DNA from: Heliocidaris erythrogramma
Lineage: Eukaryota; Echinodermata; Echinoidea; Camarodonta; Echinometridae
DNA length: 64,000 nucleotides
Direction of reading: 5' to 3'
Assembly (NCBI GenBank): GCA_025617745.1
Contig: CM046863.1
Coordinates: 3,224,001-3,288,000, forward strand
Shown here: positions 11,491 through 20,590 of the stretch, in pieces
Layout: every line of letters starts with the position of its first letter
Position numbering within the stretch: position 1 is the first letter of the stretch
Translations under genes and position numbers: made by a program
Notes under the pieces: generated by a model
What the model was told of the DNA's origin: nothing
Database searches by the model: none
What the model saw: the letters and a program-made list of their open reading frames with translations, nothing else

Positions 11491-11503
11491 ACCCCTAAAA
11501 AAC

Positions 11504-12270
11504 AACATAAATAAAAGCTCTTCTAAGCATTTGGAATATCCGAGGATTCGCCAGAAATATAGCGATGTTTTGATGTCGTCACACTAGGGATCGATCCTGC
11601 TTAAGCAGACGACGTCCTATAATGAATGAACGTAATTGAAATGCAATTATTTATCAAATTATAAAGAGTTTGTATATTTAAACATGACCTTTTTCACACC
11701 ATTCTAAAAGGGAAAGTGAAACAGATTCTGATAACTAAAACCGTTTGATTGTAAATACACAGGAGAAGGGTCAATGATCAATGCAATAAACCCCATTTTC
11801 AAATTGAAAAGCCCTCCGAATAATAGCACGGATGGTATTCGTTCCCTCTTGAAACGCCGAACATGCCCCGGTGCAAGCAGCTGAAAATACAATGGCGTCT
11901 TATTTTGTTTACAAGTGACTGATTCCTTTATTTTTTTTAACGCTGCATTTTTCATCAAAATAATACCATACACGAAGTTAAGAGTGAGGCAACAGACTAA
12001 CATTAAGACTGACGCTAGGAGATGACAAAACAGGCACTGAAAAATGTGTAAGATGTTATGGGACATCGTCTGCTTAGACAGGACTGGTCCCTGCTGTGTC
12101 GTCACACATCTCATCAGCGTTCGAGGAGCTCTTCAGCTGCTATATCGGGGGCTGTATTTTACCGTTTTATAATTGATAATAATCATTACTTCAAATGTTT
12201 CCAAGCGTTGAATTTGGATAACCTTGTTTAATTTATGCCATCTATGCAATTAAAAGTATTAAGCCAATAT
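11504..12270. mobile_element. Right part of the TTAA-flanked element
   Basis: Colinear with the inverted copy at 39848-40640. It contains two related phrases, TTAAGCAGACGACGTCC (about 11602) and GTCTAAGCAGACGATGTCCC on the reverse strand (about 12060). A 136-codon frame here is not conserved in the 39848 relative, so I do not call it a gene. Confidence 0.65.
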
Positions 12271-12810
12271 TTACTTTGATGGAATTTTCTTGTAATGTGA
12301 TCTTTAAACTTTCACCAATCTGCTTTTCTGATGTTTTCCTCTTTAAAAGTAACTTGCTATTAAGGTTTGATTTCCCTTTAATACTGCTTAAAAAGTCATA
12401 TTCTGAATGTATTATCGTACATCAACAGTTTTGTTGTACAATGTCTTTTTATTATATATGTATGAGATAATGTTCAATATAATTTGTTTTTAGCCCGAGA
12501 ATGGAGTCACCCATTATCATTACTTTAAAAAAGAGGGGGGGGGGGGGTCCCAAAACAATATATGAGAGGAAAACGCATTGTCAAGAAATAAATATCAGTT
12601 TATTGTAGCGCTGCTTTTTCAGTCATTGTTAACATTACAATAGCCCATTGCAGTGACAATAGTCCTAAAATCCCTATAATTAGATCATCTCATTTATTAA
12701 TCGTTTCTATAGTATTCTGACATGTGTTGATAAAGTTTGTAATGTAATGATATTGGTGCCACAATCAAATTTAAAAAAGAGGAGCGTGCGCATTATGTAT
12801 CAGAGACTCT

Positions 12811-13655
12811 TTAACTTGACTCCAGGATTTTGTCCTGCCATTCAACTCTTCCAGCCGGAGAGCCGAAGTAGTCTCGGATTCGGTCTCGCTGAGCCTTTGC
12901 AGACATGGTGCAGTTTGTTGACCGACCTACTCTTTCCACTGGCAGTGCACCGTCAGCATGCCAGACCCCAGGAACAACTCGATGGGATACTGGATTCTCT
13001 GTGTCAAGGTATCCTGCTGGAGCATAGACCATGGAAGCAATCTTACGTGCACTTAAATAATTATGGAGCACGCAGGTACAAAGGACTATCTTTGTGACCT
13101 TTTCTGGTTCCAGGGCTATTACAGTTAATAGTACTCGGAAACGATTGGCCAAAATACCAAAGGCCATTTCAAAAACGCGGCGGGTGCGAAATAGTCTGTA
13201 GTTATAAACTCTCTCCTCCTGGGTCATGTTACGACGTGCGTATGGCTTCATGAGATCGTTCCGAAGGGGAAAGGCCTCGTCTGCCACAATGCAATATGGG
13301 AATGGCGTGCAGGTGTTGGGATAAATCTGCTCTGCTTCCGGAATGTTTAGAGCCTGTGAGTTCAAACCATCATACAGGGAACTTTGGGGGAAAACGCCAC
13401 CATCGAGACTCTGCCATTAGTGCCAACATCCACGTGGAGGAAATTGTAATTGGCATCTACGAGGCCGTGGAGTACTACACTAAATGTATGTTTATAATTG
13501 AAATACTTAGACCCGCTGTTGCCGGGTGGCCTGATTCTAATGTGTTTACCGTCGAGTGCCCCCAAGCAGTTAGGGAAGTTCCATCTCTCACTGAACATCT
13601 TGGAAATCTTTCTCCATTCATCCGCAGTATTTGGGACCCGCAACAACAGACACAA
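12811..13655 (-). pseudogene. PIF/Harbinger transposase (HARBI1-type nuclease), one frameshift
   Basis: Two overlapping frames join at about 13398, where one base appears lost (after GTCTC, before GATGGTGGC). The joined protein has TADEWRKI, WNFPNCLGALDGKHIRIR (first Asp), DVGTNGRVS, CIVADEAFPLRNDLMKPYAR (second Asp) and RTRRVFEMAFGILANRFR (Glu). There are 36 residues between the second Asp and the Glu, as in Harbinger nucleases. It ends DKILESS and a TAA. The N-terminal exon is absent and sequence upstream of 13655 is no longer transposase. In this family the nuclease works with a Myb/MADF partner, part of which lies at 13723. Copy 2 has lost the whole region. Confidence 0.85.
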
Positions 13656-13722
13656 AACACTTACTGTTATATCTCAATCTTATTTTAATATTGCCTAGAG
13701 CTTTCTTTTCTTCTTATTTCAG

Positions 13723-13954
13723 ACTGACCACCATGCTGACATTGTTTTGGAAGAAGACGTGGTTGAGAAGGACCAGGAGGAAGCTCCAAATGAACATCCT
13801 AATGTAGCTTTAAAGAGGAGGAAAAGGAAGAACGTTGAAGAGGAGGAGTTGGCCCTTATGCAGGGGATTGAGGAAGGCGATAGATAAGTCATCTGATGAA
13901 GATGATCTCTTTTGTGCCTACATTGCTGGCGGAGTTGAAGCAAATAAAAAATGA
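13723..13954 (+). pseudogene. C-terminal exon of a MADF/BESS-type Harbinger partner protein
   Basis: A splice-acceptor-like TTCTTCTTATTTCAG ends at 13722. The open frame then reads TDHHADIVLEED, a basic ALKRRKRKN and an acidic VEEEELALMQGIEEGDR, and meets a TAA at about 13885. Removing one base restores SSDEDDLFCAYIAGGVEANK and a TGA at 13952. The DEDDLFCAYIAGGV part resembles a BESS motif (protein interaction), as found at the C terminus of MADF-BESS factors. Animal Harbinger elements often encode such a factor beside the transposase, usually in the opposite orientation, as here. The upstream DNA-binding exon is missing. Confidence 0.6.
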
Positions 13955-15496
13955 CAAAATAAAGATAATCCTGAAATTCAAAATTCAAGCAGAACTAGCT
14001 TCTGCTAGAATTCAATGTCTTGATAGCTGTAGCATGTCAAGTGAGGCCTAAATATTTCGACAAATTCCAGTTGAGTGAAGACTCTCTTTAATAGCTTTGA
14101 CTCCCCGGCAAAGTAGGAATATAATTTTGTGTTGTAATGACTGGTCCAGAATACTTCAATGGATGAAGAAAGATCTGGGAAACATTTCAAATTGAATAAA
14201 CTTGGGCAATTCATAAGAAAGATGTGAGGGGAAGTTGTGAGGAGTTGTGAGGAGGAATTTCCCTATTCATGTGAGTAAAGAAATTGGTTTCTCCCTCCCT
14301 TTTCTCAAATCATTTAATTTGTCAGTAAAAGTATGCTGGTTTCTTGCTCAGTTGTAAGATTAAGCAGAACTTTCTTTTTTAACAATTCCTCTTGTGCTTT
14401 TACTTTTGTTACAACAAGGCATTTTGGGACCAACTTTGACATGAAAAGAAACAATAAATAAGATAGATGAAACAAGTAATTAAATAAATTTAAATTTATG
14501 ATAAAATGAATCCTTTCAAACATGGTTATAATTGCACAATAATTATGGAACAAGTAGTTAACGCACAGAATACGGGAACCGGGTCGCTCCTGTATTAAGC
14601 CTATGAGAGTTAAAGAATTCAGTAGTCAAGGGGTTAAAAGTGTCGAATCCTATACCAAGTTTGGATAAAATTGTACATTGTCATTCTGAAAGAAAAAGTT
14701 ATCACCCTTGTTTCAAGAGCTTGATTAACGAAGAAGGTGTATTGCAAAATGACAGCGATATCGTAAGCAATTGTATGTATATGAAGATGTCAAACTTCCG
14801 CTTCTCGAAGTTAGTACACTGTGTTCTCAACATGTTCAACTTGTCATAATATTGTTTTGTTTTGCTTTGTATTGTTTTTATTTTGAGCCATTTTCATGAT
14901 TACAGATGTTTAAAGTTATGGTTTCATTTAAAATGATTTTAAATTCACAATTAAAATCTTATTATTTTTTAAATCTTCATTTTTCATTGCAATACTATGA
15001 CGCAATGAATGCTATTTTTAATGAAAAGATAATATTGTTTATGCTTGTATGTGATCCTAGATTATCCTGGTATTGCTATGGTTACTTTGAAAACAATTTT
15101 TTAGTGCTGATTTCTTTCTGAGAGGTCGTAAAAGGTTGCAGCACTCTCATGTATGATGCACATGAAACTGCAATAAGGGTTTATGTATGGAAATATCATT
15201 ATATCAATAATTCTGATTCAACTATGTTACTTCTTGTATGCAAATTAATTTATTCAAATTTTGTTGGTATTTTGCAATCTTTCATTATGATTACCTCATT
15301 TGATATGGTTGTGTGAAAGACTTAATAAATAAGTCAAATTTACCTTCAAGTATGTTGACTGCAGGCCTTGGTAAATCGCATTACATGTCTCCAGAACGAT
15401 GCCAGAAATAGTGTTTCTCCTACTCGATATAGATATGAGAAGATTCTGAAGCTTTCCCTATGAGCATGTTAAAGAATAATGATAATATTGATAATA
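13955..15496. other. Unassigned AT-rich stretch
   Basis: No gene recognised. Bases from 14291 are repeated in copy 2 up to its end at 64000. Confidence 0.5.
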
Positions 15497-15504
15497 TAGG
15501 TTTT

Positions 15505-15760
15505 CCGGTCAATTTCGCAGATTTGTCATTCAAATTCGCGAAAAAGATCTGTGCCATGAAATTTATCATTCAAATTCATTTTGAGGTCATTCAAATTCGC
15601 ACTTCGGTCAAGACATTTAGCGTTTACATCATTCAAATTCAAATATGCGTGGAGAGCATTCAAATTCGCTACCTCGCTTGGAAGCGTCTTTTCGAGCATT
15701 CAAATTCGCACGTGGGCATTCGAATTCGTAATGAGTTCATTCAATTTAGCATGTATTTAG
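15505..15760 (+). repeat. Subterminal CATTCAAATTCG repeats, left end
   Basis: About nine copies or variants of CATTCAAATTCGC at irregular spacing of roughly 25-40 bases. The right end has looser inverted relatives (for example ATTCGAATGATATG and TTGAATGAACG, about 17740-17900). Such repeats usually serve as transposase binding sites; that role is inferred. Confidence 0.8.
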
Positions 15761-15849
15761 CGTTTGTGTGTGTTTGCTCATCTATTCAAGTCGTAATTTT
15801 TAAAATAACATGTTTTGTCATGTACAGTTGTTGCAGCTATCATGAAATC

Positions 15850-15887
15850 CTTTATACGACAGACTTATATAAGTCTGTCGTATAAAG
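15850..15887. promoter_or_regulatory. Perfect 38-bp palindrome upstream of the transposase
   Basis: CTTTATACGACAGACTTAT is followed immediately by its exact reverse complement. The centre is TTATATAA, TATA-box-like, about 90 bases before the transposase start codon. It could be an operator-like dimer site, a cruciform or simply a young inverted duplication. Confidence 0.6.
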
Positions 15888-15960
15888 CTTCATTTCCCCA
15901 TTGCTTACACACATTTTGATTCGGGCCACGTCTGTAATTTTAGGTATCTCTCTCGTCAAA

Positions 15961-17052
15961 ATGGAGCCCAGAATTAGATATAGGCGTACATCCGATGAAG
16001 ACAGGAATAGGCTGATTGATATATTTGAAGGACACCAGGCAGACTACTTAGAACTTGCAGACGCACTCGGAATCAAAAGAAGTACCGCCAGGTCTATAGT
16101 AGCCACCTACCTGCGGGAAGGGAGACGTGACAAGTTGCCACGAGGAGGGGCGAAAAACGTCAAGCTTGACGACGAAATGCGAGCCAGACTCCGACTTATT
16201 ATTGATGCCAACCCCCTCGCTACCCTTCACCAGATGAAGAGGGACTTGGAGGCAGCACTGCCCCAGAAGCCCCCTGTTTCGGTGAGCACTATCGGAAGGG
16301 CACTCGATGGAATGATGATTAGCTTGAAGCTAGCCGAAGATGTGCCGGATGCCAGAAATGATCCGAGAATCCTGGACAAGCGCGTCGAGTACGCGAATTA
16401 GTTCATGGAAGAAGGCGTGATCAGTCACTGTGTATTCATTGACGAGTGTGGCTACAACATATGGACCAGGCGGTCATTTGAAAGGGCTGCTCGAGGAGTC
16501 CCGGTTCGCCGAGTTGTCAATCGTGAACGTGGTAAGAACTGTAACGTCACCTTTGCCGTGTCGGGAGAGATTGGCCTTGTTCACCACACCATATCAAACG
16601 AGACAGTAACGAGAGACTCTTTCGAAGAGTTCTTGGCTGCAACAGTTCGTGAGTGTGTCAACCTCTTCCCGGCAGACGAGGCCATCTTTTTGGTGTACGA
16701 CAATGCGCGGCCACATGTTCGTGCCCAGCTCCCAGTTGACGTCGACCCACGGATCAGCCTCAAACTCCTTCCTCCGTACTCACCCTTCCTGAATTTCACC
16801 GAGATGGCCCATTCGGCGTTCAAGGCTGCCGTCAAACAAGACCTAGCCCGAGCTGAGTGGCAGCAGAGAGTTGGTGACCGAGAAGCTGCAGAAGGAGAAG
16901 GGATGACCATGCAGGAATGGCGAACCCATCTTGTGCAGCAAGTCGCAAGACGCAACATCGACGCCATCACCCAAGTAAAGTGCGCGCGCTGGTATCGGCA
17001 CACTCAAACCTACCTTCCGAGATGCCTCGACCGCCGGGAAATAGATGGCTGA
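15961..17052 (+). pseudogene. IS630/Tc1-like DDE transposase with one in-frame stop
   Basis: The frame starts at MEPRIRYRRTSDEDRNRLI and has an HTH region (ELADALGIKRSTARSIVATY). It continues through KRVEYAN, a TAG at 16399, FMEEGV, FIDECGYNIW (first Asp), FLVYDNARPHVRAQ (second Asp) and PPYSPFLNFTEMAHSAFK (Glu). By my count 33 residues separate the second Asp and the Glu. Related enzymes usually have WF after the YA-x motif, so the stop probably arose from a TGG Trp codon. Apart from this the frame is intact over about 362 codons, so the element was active recently. Stop readthrough is possible but unsupported. Confidence 0.85.
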
Positions 17053-17940
17053 ATCATGCTGGAACTCATCATGTTCGAACTTTCATAATCTGGACTCTAA
17101 GTTACAATGTTGAATTACTTCCCTATCCCCAATGCGAAAAAAATAAATGAAATAAAGAGATACATTGCCCAACATGACATAGGCCTACTATACAAAGGAA
17201 ACATTATATATATAACATAATTCATGATAACTACATGTACGTTATGAATAACATTTTTCAGAGTATACATTGACATTGACACAGTGACACACTCACTATA
17301 TATATATATAGTTAGACATGAAAAAAAAGATTATGAAAAAGAATAAAAATCAATCAAGAAAATAAATGAAAAAACAAGATTATGAAACAAAAATAAAAAA
17401 CAATCAAGAAAATCTGCAATTCTGCAGGCACTATAAACGTTAGAAATGAAGAACAAAAATTCCTAGAACTAAATTTCAAAATGATGATAAATCACAAGAA
17501 GAAAATAAAGTAAAAATAATAAATCAGAAGAAAAATAAAAGAATGTTATTGATTATAGAAAAACACACCCATGTGTGCAGAAAACTCATAAGGAAAGAAT
17601 GAAAATACCAAATAATTATCAACTGACAAAATTTACTGGAACTACATTTGATTTTGAATGCTCAACGTGTTAAGTTGAATGATCCGAAATGAAATTGAAT
17701 GCTGGAATAACAGTATTGCGCAATTCCCTTGCCATTCTTTGCTAAATTGAATGAACGTTTTGCGAACTAGGTGCATTTAGTGCGAATTTGATTGACAAAA
17801 ACTTAGATTCAAATGACATAAATACAAATTCGAATGATATGAAAATGAATTTGAATTACAAATCGGCTGTGCGCGACCTAAATCCTTGAAATTTAATGCA
17901 CGCAAAATGAAATTGACTGACGATCTTACGAAATTGACCG
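17053..17940. other. 3' part of the IS630/Tc1-like element
   Basis: AT-rich noncoding sequence with A-rich near-repeats such as AAGATTATGAAAAAGAATAA (about 17328 and again about 17372), followed by the right subterminal repeats. Confidence 0.6.
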
Positions 17941-17948
17941 GGAAAACC

Positions 17949-17993
17949 TATAATAATAATAATAATAATAATGATGATGATAATAATATTTTA
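17949..17993 (+). repeat. TAA/GAT microsatellite
   Basis: Repeated TAA then GATGAT triplets directly at the right end of the IS630/Tc1-like element. A similar GATAATATTGATAATA lies at its left flank. Confidence 0.8.
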
Positions 17994-18211
17994 AGTGATA
18001 ATAACAATATGTCTTGTTTACCCAGGGTAACCTCATCACCTCATTATAATTATACTGTTCTCCCTGAGGGCCCTGCAACTGGCTTACTCCCATACAGAGG
18101 TCATGTAAAAATACAGTACGAATAGATGTGGAAGAATTCGTGTCTGAACTAGCAAAGAGAAATTAGGGAGAGATATAAAAAGAGCAAAGAGGGGCGAGAA
18201 TGAAAAAGATA

Positions 18212-18367
18212 TACACTCTAAAAACTTAAGTGCTGTATATAGCACTTTTTGAGGGCATGCATAGGGACTGCACTCAGAGTGCTATTGAATGCACACAGCG
18301 TGCTATTTCAGCACTTTCACGGGAGCTGGACCGGCTCCTTAAACTGCTAAACATTCATTCTAAAAAA
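18212..18367 (+). mobile_element. Truncated copy of the 37436-37942 MITE family
   Basis: After a TA, CACTCTAAAAACTTAAGTGC and the next 150 bases (GTGCTGTATATAGCACTTTT, GGGCATGCATAGGGACTGCA) match 37436-37585 closely. The match ends at about 18360, where LINE sequence begins; no other half is found nearby. Confidence 0.88.
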
Positions 18368-19656
18368 TTACGTTGGCGCAGTGTTTCTTGACCTGCGCAA
18401 AGCCTTTGATTCGGTGAACCATCCTATCTTATTACGCAAATTGTTTTTATATGGAATTCAACAAAATGAATTGATTTGGTTTCAACAATATCTTATTGGT
18501 CGTCAACAAAAAACTGTTTTGGGCAGGGGTGAGTCTGGCTGGGGAATGTTGACTACAGGTGTTCCACAGGGCTCCATTTTGGGACCTTTGCTTTTGTCCC
18601 TCATGATTAATGATCTCCCCAGTGTGATTAAAAAATGCAAAATTATCCTTTATGCAGGTGACGTAGTATTGTTTTATTCTAGCAAAGATTTATCTGAAAT
18701 AGAGGAATGCTTGAATTCTGATTTATATCTTGTTCAAAACTGGTTTAATTTAAATAAATTAGTCGTCAATCCAATGAAACCCCATTTTATGTTATTTGGA
18801 TCACAGCAAAAATTGTCAAAAATAACTAATGATTTGAAAATTCTTTTAGATGACTATCAAATTGAAAAATTATCGTCTCTGAAGTATTTAGGTGTTTGGC
18901 TCGACCCAGTTCTGAGTTGGAGAGAACATGTCGAAAATACAAGTAAAAAGATTGCAAAAAGGATAGCTTTGCTAGGTAGATCAAAAAAATATTTACCTAT
19001 TGCTGGCCTGAAATTGTTAGCAAATGCTTTGATATTACCATTATTTGAGTACTATTCCAACGCGTGGTCAAATTGTCACCTAAATGTTAAAAGCATACTT
19101 ATTAAACAACATAAAAGAATGGGTCGTTTAATTTTGGGCGTCCCAACACGCACCCCAACTTCATTAGTATTAAATAAATTAAAATGGGTCCCCATTTTCG
19201 AAATTCCACCAGTGTAAGATGGTTTTTCAGGCTATCAATGATCTAGCTCCTCGGTATATATGCAATTTGTTCCGTAAACTGTCTAATGTTCATTCACATG
19301 GAACACGCACCTCAAGAAATAATTCAGTTATACTTTTACCTGTAAAAACTGAGTTATGTTCACTCTAGTTCTGTCATGTGGAATAGCTTACCTAATTATG
19401 TTAAAAATTCACAGACCATTTTACAATTTGTTAATACCTTTTGGCATTCTGTTAAAATTAATTCCCAAATTGCTGGTCCTTAATTTAATTTTGCAGCCTA
19501 CTGTTACTCTTATTTTATTGTATGTATATTTTCCTTTGTACTTTTGCTGTTTATGTATTTTTGTTGTAGGGCCCCAGTGAAAAACAGTGCATTGATCACT
19601 GACTGGACAACCCTACTAAAGTAAAACGAATAAAATAAAAATAAAAATAAAAATAG
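18368..19656 (+). mobile_element. 5'-truncated non-LTR retrotransposon
   Basis: RT coding sequence is followed by a short 3' UTR (GGGCCCCAGTGAAAAACAGT) and a tail of AATAAAAATAAAAATAAAAA repeats. This end type is typical of CR1/L2/Rex-like LINEs, whose insertions are commonly 5' truncated. It starts inside a MITE copy. Confidence 0.85.
18381..19470 (+). pseudogene. LINE reverse transcriptase, C-terminal two thirds
   Basis: The first frame has motif A (FLDLRKAFDSVNH), motif B (GVPQGSILGPLLLSLMINDL) and a motif C reading LYAGDVVLF. The usual YADD has become YAGD, which removes a catalytic Asp. The thumb region follows (SSLKYLGVWLDPVLSWREHV, RMGRLILGVPTRTP) and stops at 19215. A second frame continues KMVFQAINDLAPRYICNL, and a third gives SSVMWNSLPNYVKNSQTIL near 19364-19420. 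These are consecutive parts of one protein broken by at least two frameshifts. The endonuclease and RT fingers are missing upstream. Confidence 0.88.
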
Positions 19657-20590
19657 GTTAACACGCAAAAACAAAGGAATTTTAGGGTGATAATAATTCC
19701 CATAATCTTTGAAAATGTAAAAAATGTGATTTACATGAAATTTAAAGCTCTGATAAGGTATAATGAAGGCTTGGTGAGTCCAATAAACCCCCCCCCAGAT
19801 CCCCGGAATATGCATGCTTTGGGCTTTCCAGCTCCCATAGGTTAACACATGAAAACAGGGGTTTTGAAATGATTTTAATTCCCCTAGTATTTATTTGAAA
19901 TTATGAAAAATGTGATGTACATGAAATTTAAAGCTCTGAAAGGGTATAATTCAGGATCGATGAGTCCAATAAACCCCCCATACATCCCCGGGAATATGCA
20001 TGCTTTTGGCCTTCCAGCTCCCATTGGTTAACACATGAAAACAGGGGTTTTGAAATGATTTTAATTCCTCTAGTATTTATTTGAAATTAGGAAAAATGTG
20101 ATTTACATGAAATTTAAAGCTCTGAAAGGGTATAATTGAGGCTCGGTGAGTCCAATAAACCCCGCACAAATCCCCCCCCCCCCCCCCATAGATCCCCGGG
20201 AATATGCATGCTTTGGGCTTTCCAGCTCCCATAGGTTAACACATGAAAACAGGGGTTTTGAAATGATTTTAATTCCCCTAGTATTTATTTGAAATTATGA
20301 AAAATGTGATGTACATGAAATTTAAAGCTCTGAAAGGGTATAATTCAGGATCGATGAGTCCAATAAACCCCCCATACATCCCCTGGAATATGCATGCTTT
20401 TGGCCTTCCAGCTCCCATTGGTTAACACATGAAAACAGGGGTTTTGAAATGATTTTAATTCCTCTAGTATTTATTTGAAATTAGGAAAAATGTGATTTAC
20501 ATGAAATTTAAAGCTCTGAAAGGGTATAATTGAGGCTCGGTGAGTCCAATAAACCCCGCACAAATCCCCGGGAATATGCATGCTTTCGAC
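19657..20590 (+). repeat. Satellite of about 186-bp units with dimer (ABAB) structure
   Basis: GGTTAACACATGAAAACAGG starts units at 19841, 20027, 20235 and 20421, preceded by a diverged unit at 19657. Spacings are 184, 186, 208 and 186; the long one contains an added C run (20166-20188). Units 2 and 4 share GATGTACATG, TTCAGGATCGATGAG and CCCATACATCCCC. Units 3 and 5 share GATTTACATG, TTGAGGCTCGGTGAG and CCCGCACAAATCC. This is a two-monomer higher-order repeat. Confidence 0.93.

Larger units (their letters stand above)
6588..11503. mobile_element. 4.9-kb inverted-array element with 8-bp target duplication, copy 1
   Basis: The element occupies 6596-11495 and is flanked by identical TAAAAAAC (6588-6595 and 11496-11503). 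The termini are inverted: GGGGTCTGCTCGCTAGTCAT at the left, and GGGGTAACCTCGCTAGTCAT on the reverse strand at the right. The related element at 39848-40750 has the empty site (TATAAAAACAAC, one A fewer), which proves insertion. Inside each end is a minisatellite arm of about 26-bp units (6600-7265 and 10634-11490) in opposite orientation. The core (7266-10633) holds only tRNA, LINE, SINE and MITE debris and no transposase. An 8-bp duplication occurs in hAT, P and Merlin superfamilies; these termini do not let me assign one. Confidence 0.9.
5977..12381. mobile_element. TTAA-flanked (Kolobok-like) element hosting a nested insertion
   Basis: TTAA at 5977-5980 is followed by AGGGCAATCCAACCTT. The far end reads AAGGTTTGATTTCCCT and then TTAA at 12378-12381, giving inverted termini. 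Inner matches continue: TTTAAAGATCACATTACAAG near 6471 is repeated inverted near 12289. Removing the nested 6596-11495 element and one TSD leaves about 1.49 kb. TTAA duplications are known for Kolobok and piggyBac; the AGGG ends suit Kolobok better, but no transposase is present to prove it. An interrupted older relative is at 39848-40750 and a copy-2 version at 57065-63210. Confidence 0.7.
12121..14290. other. Block present in copy 1, absent from copy 2
   Basis: In copy 2, CATCAGCGT (matching up to 12120) joins directly to CTCCCTCCCTTTTCTC (matching from 14291), with one shared T. The left edge cuts through the TTAA-flanked element, which still has its right end in copy 1. Deletion from copy 2 is therefore more likely than insertion into copy 1. 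The block holds the end of that element, a G run (about 12535-12547) and the Harbinger remains. Confidence 0.9.
1..15080 (+). repeat. Long direct duplication, copy 1
   Basis: Bases 1-12120 and 14291-15080 match 51077-64000 almost base for base. The offset grows from 51076 to 51090 through small indels, mostly in homopolymers and a GA-rich tract near 2480. Scattered single-base differences exist, for example in the 26-bp arrays and near 2445 and 2751. Bases 12121-14290 have no counterpart in copy 2. Both copies continue beyond the window. This is either a recent segmental duplication or two haplotypes placed one after the other by the assembler; the sequence alone does not decide. Confidence 0.97.
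15497..17950 (+). mobile_element. IS630/Tc1-like transposon, complete
   Basis: Inverted ends: TATAGGTTTTCCGGTCAATTTCG begins at 15497 (first bases TATAGGTTTTCC), and the reverse strand from about 17952 reads TATAGGTTTTCCCGGTCAAT. TA is the likely target duplication (15497-15498 and 17949-17950), leaving about 2.45 kb. Each end carries subterminal repeats of the type CATTCAAATTCG in opposite orientation. One transposase gene lies between them. Structure and gene are coherent, so this is a single element with little nesting. Confidence 0.88.

Noticed and set aside
11704-12114. Minus-strand frame of 136 codons with hydrophobic stretches
   Set aside because: The homologous region at 39848-40750 does not keep the frame (indel at the A run), and no family is recognisable.
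15961-17052. Bacterial contamination suggested by the IS630-like transposase
   Set aside because: The element has TA targets, AT-rich flanks continuous with the animal repeats and no bacterial gene context.
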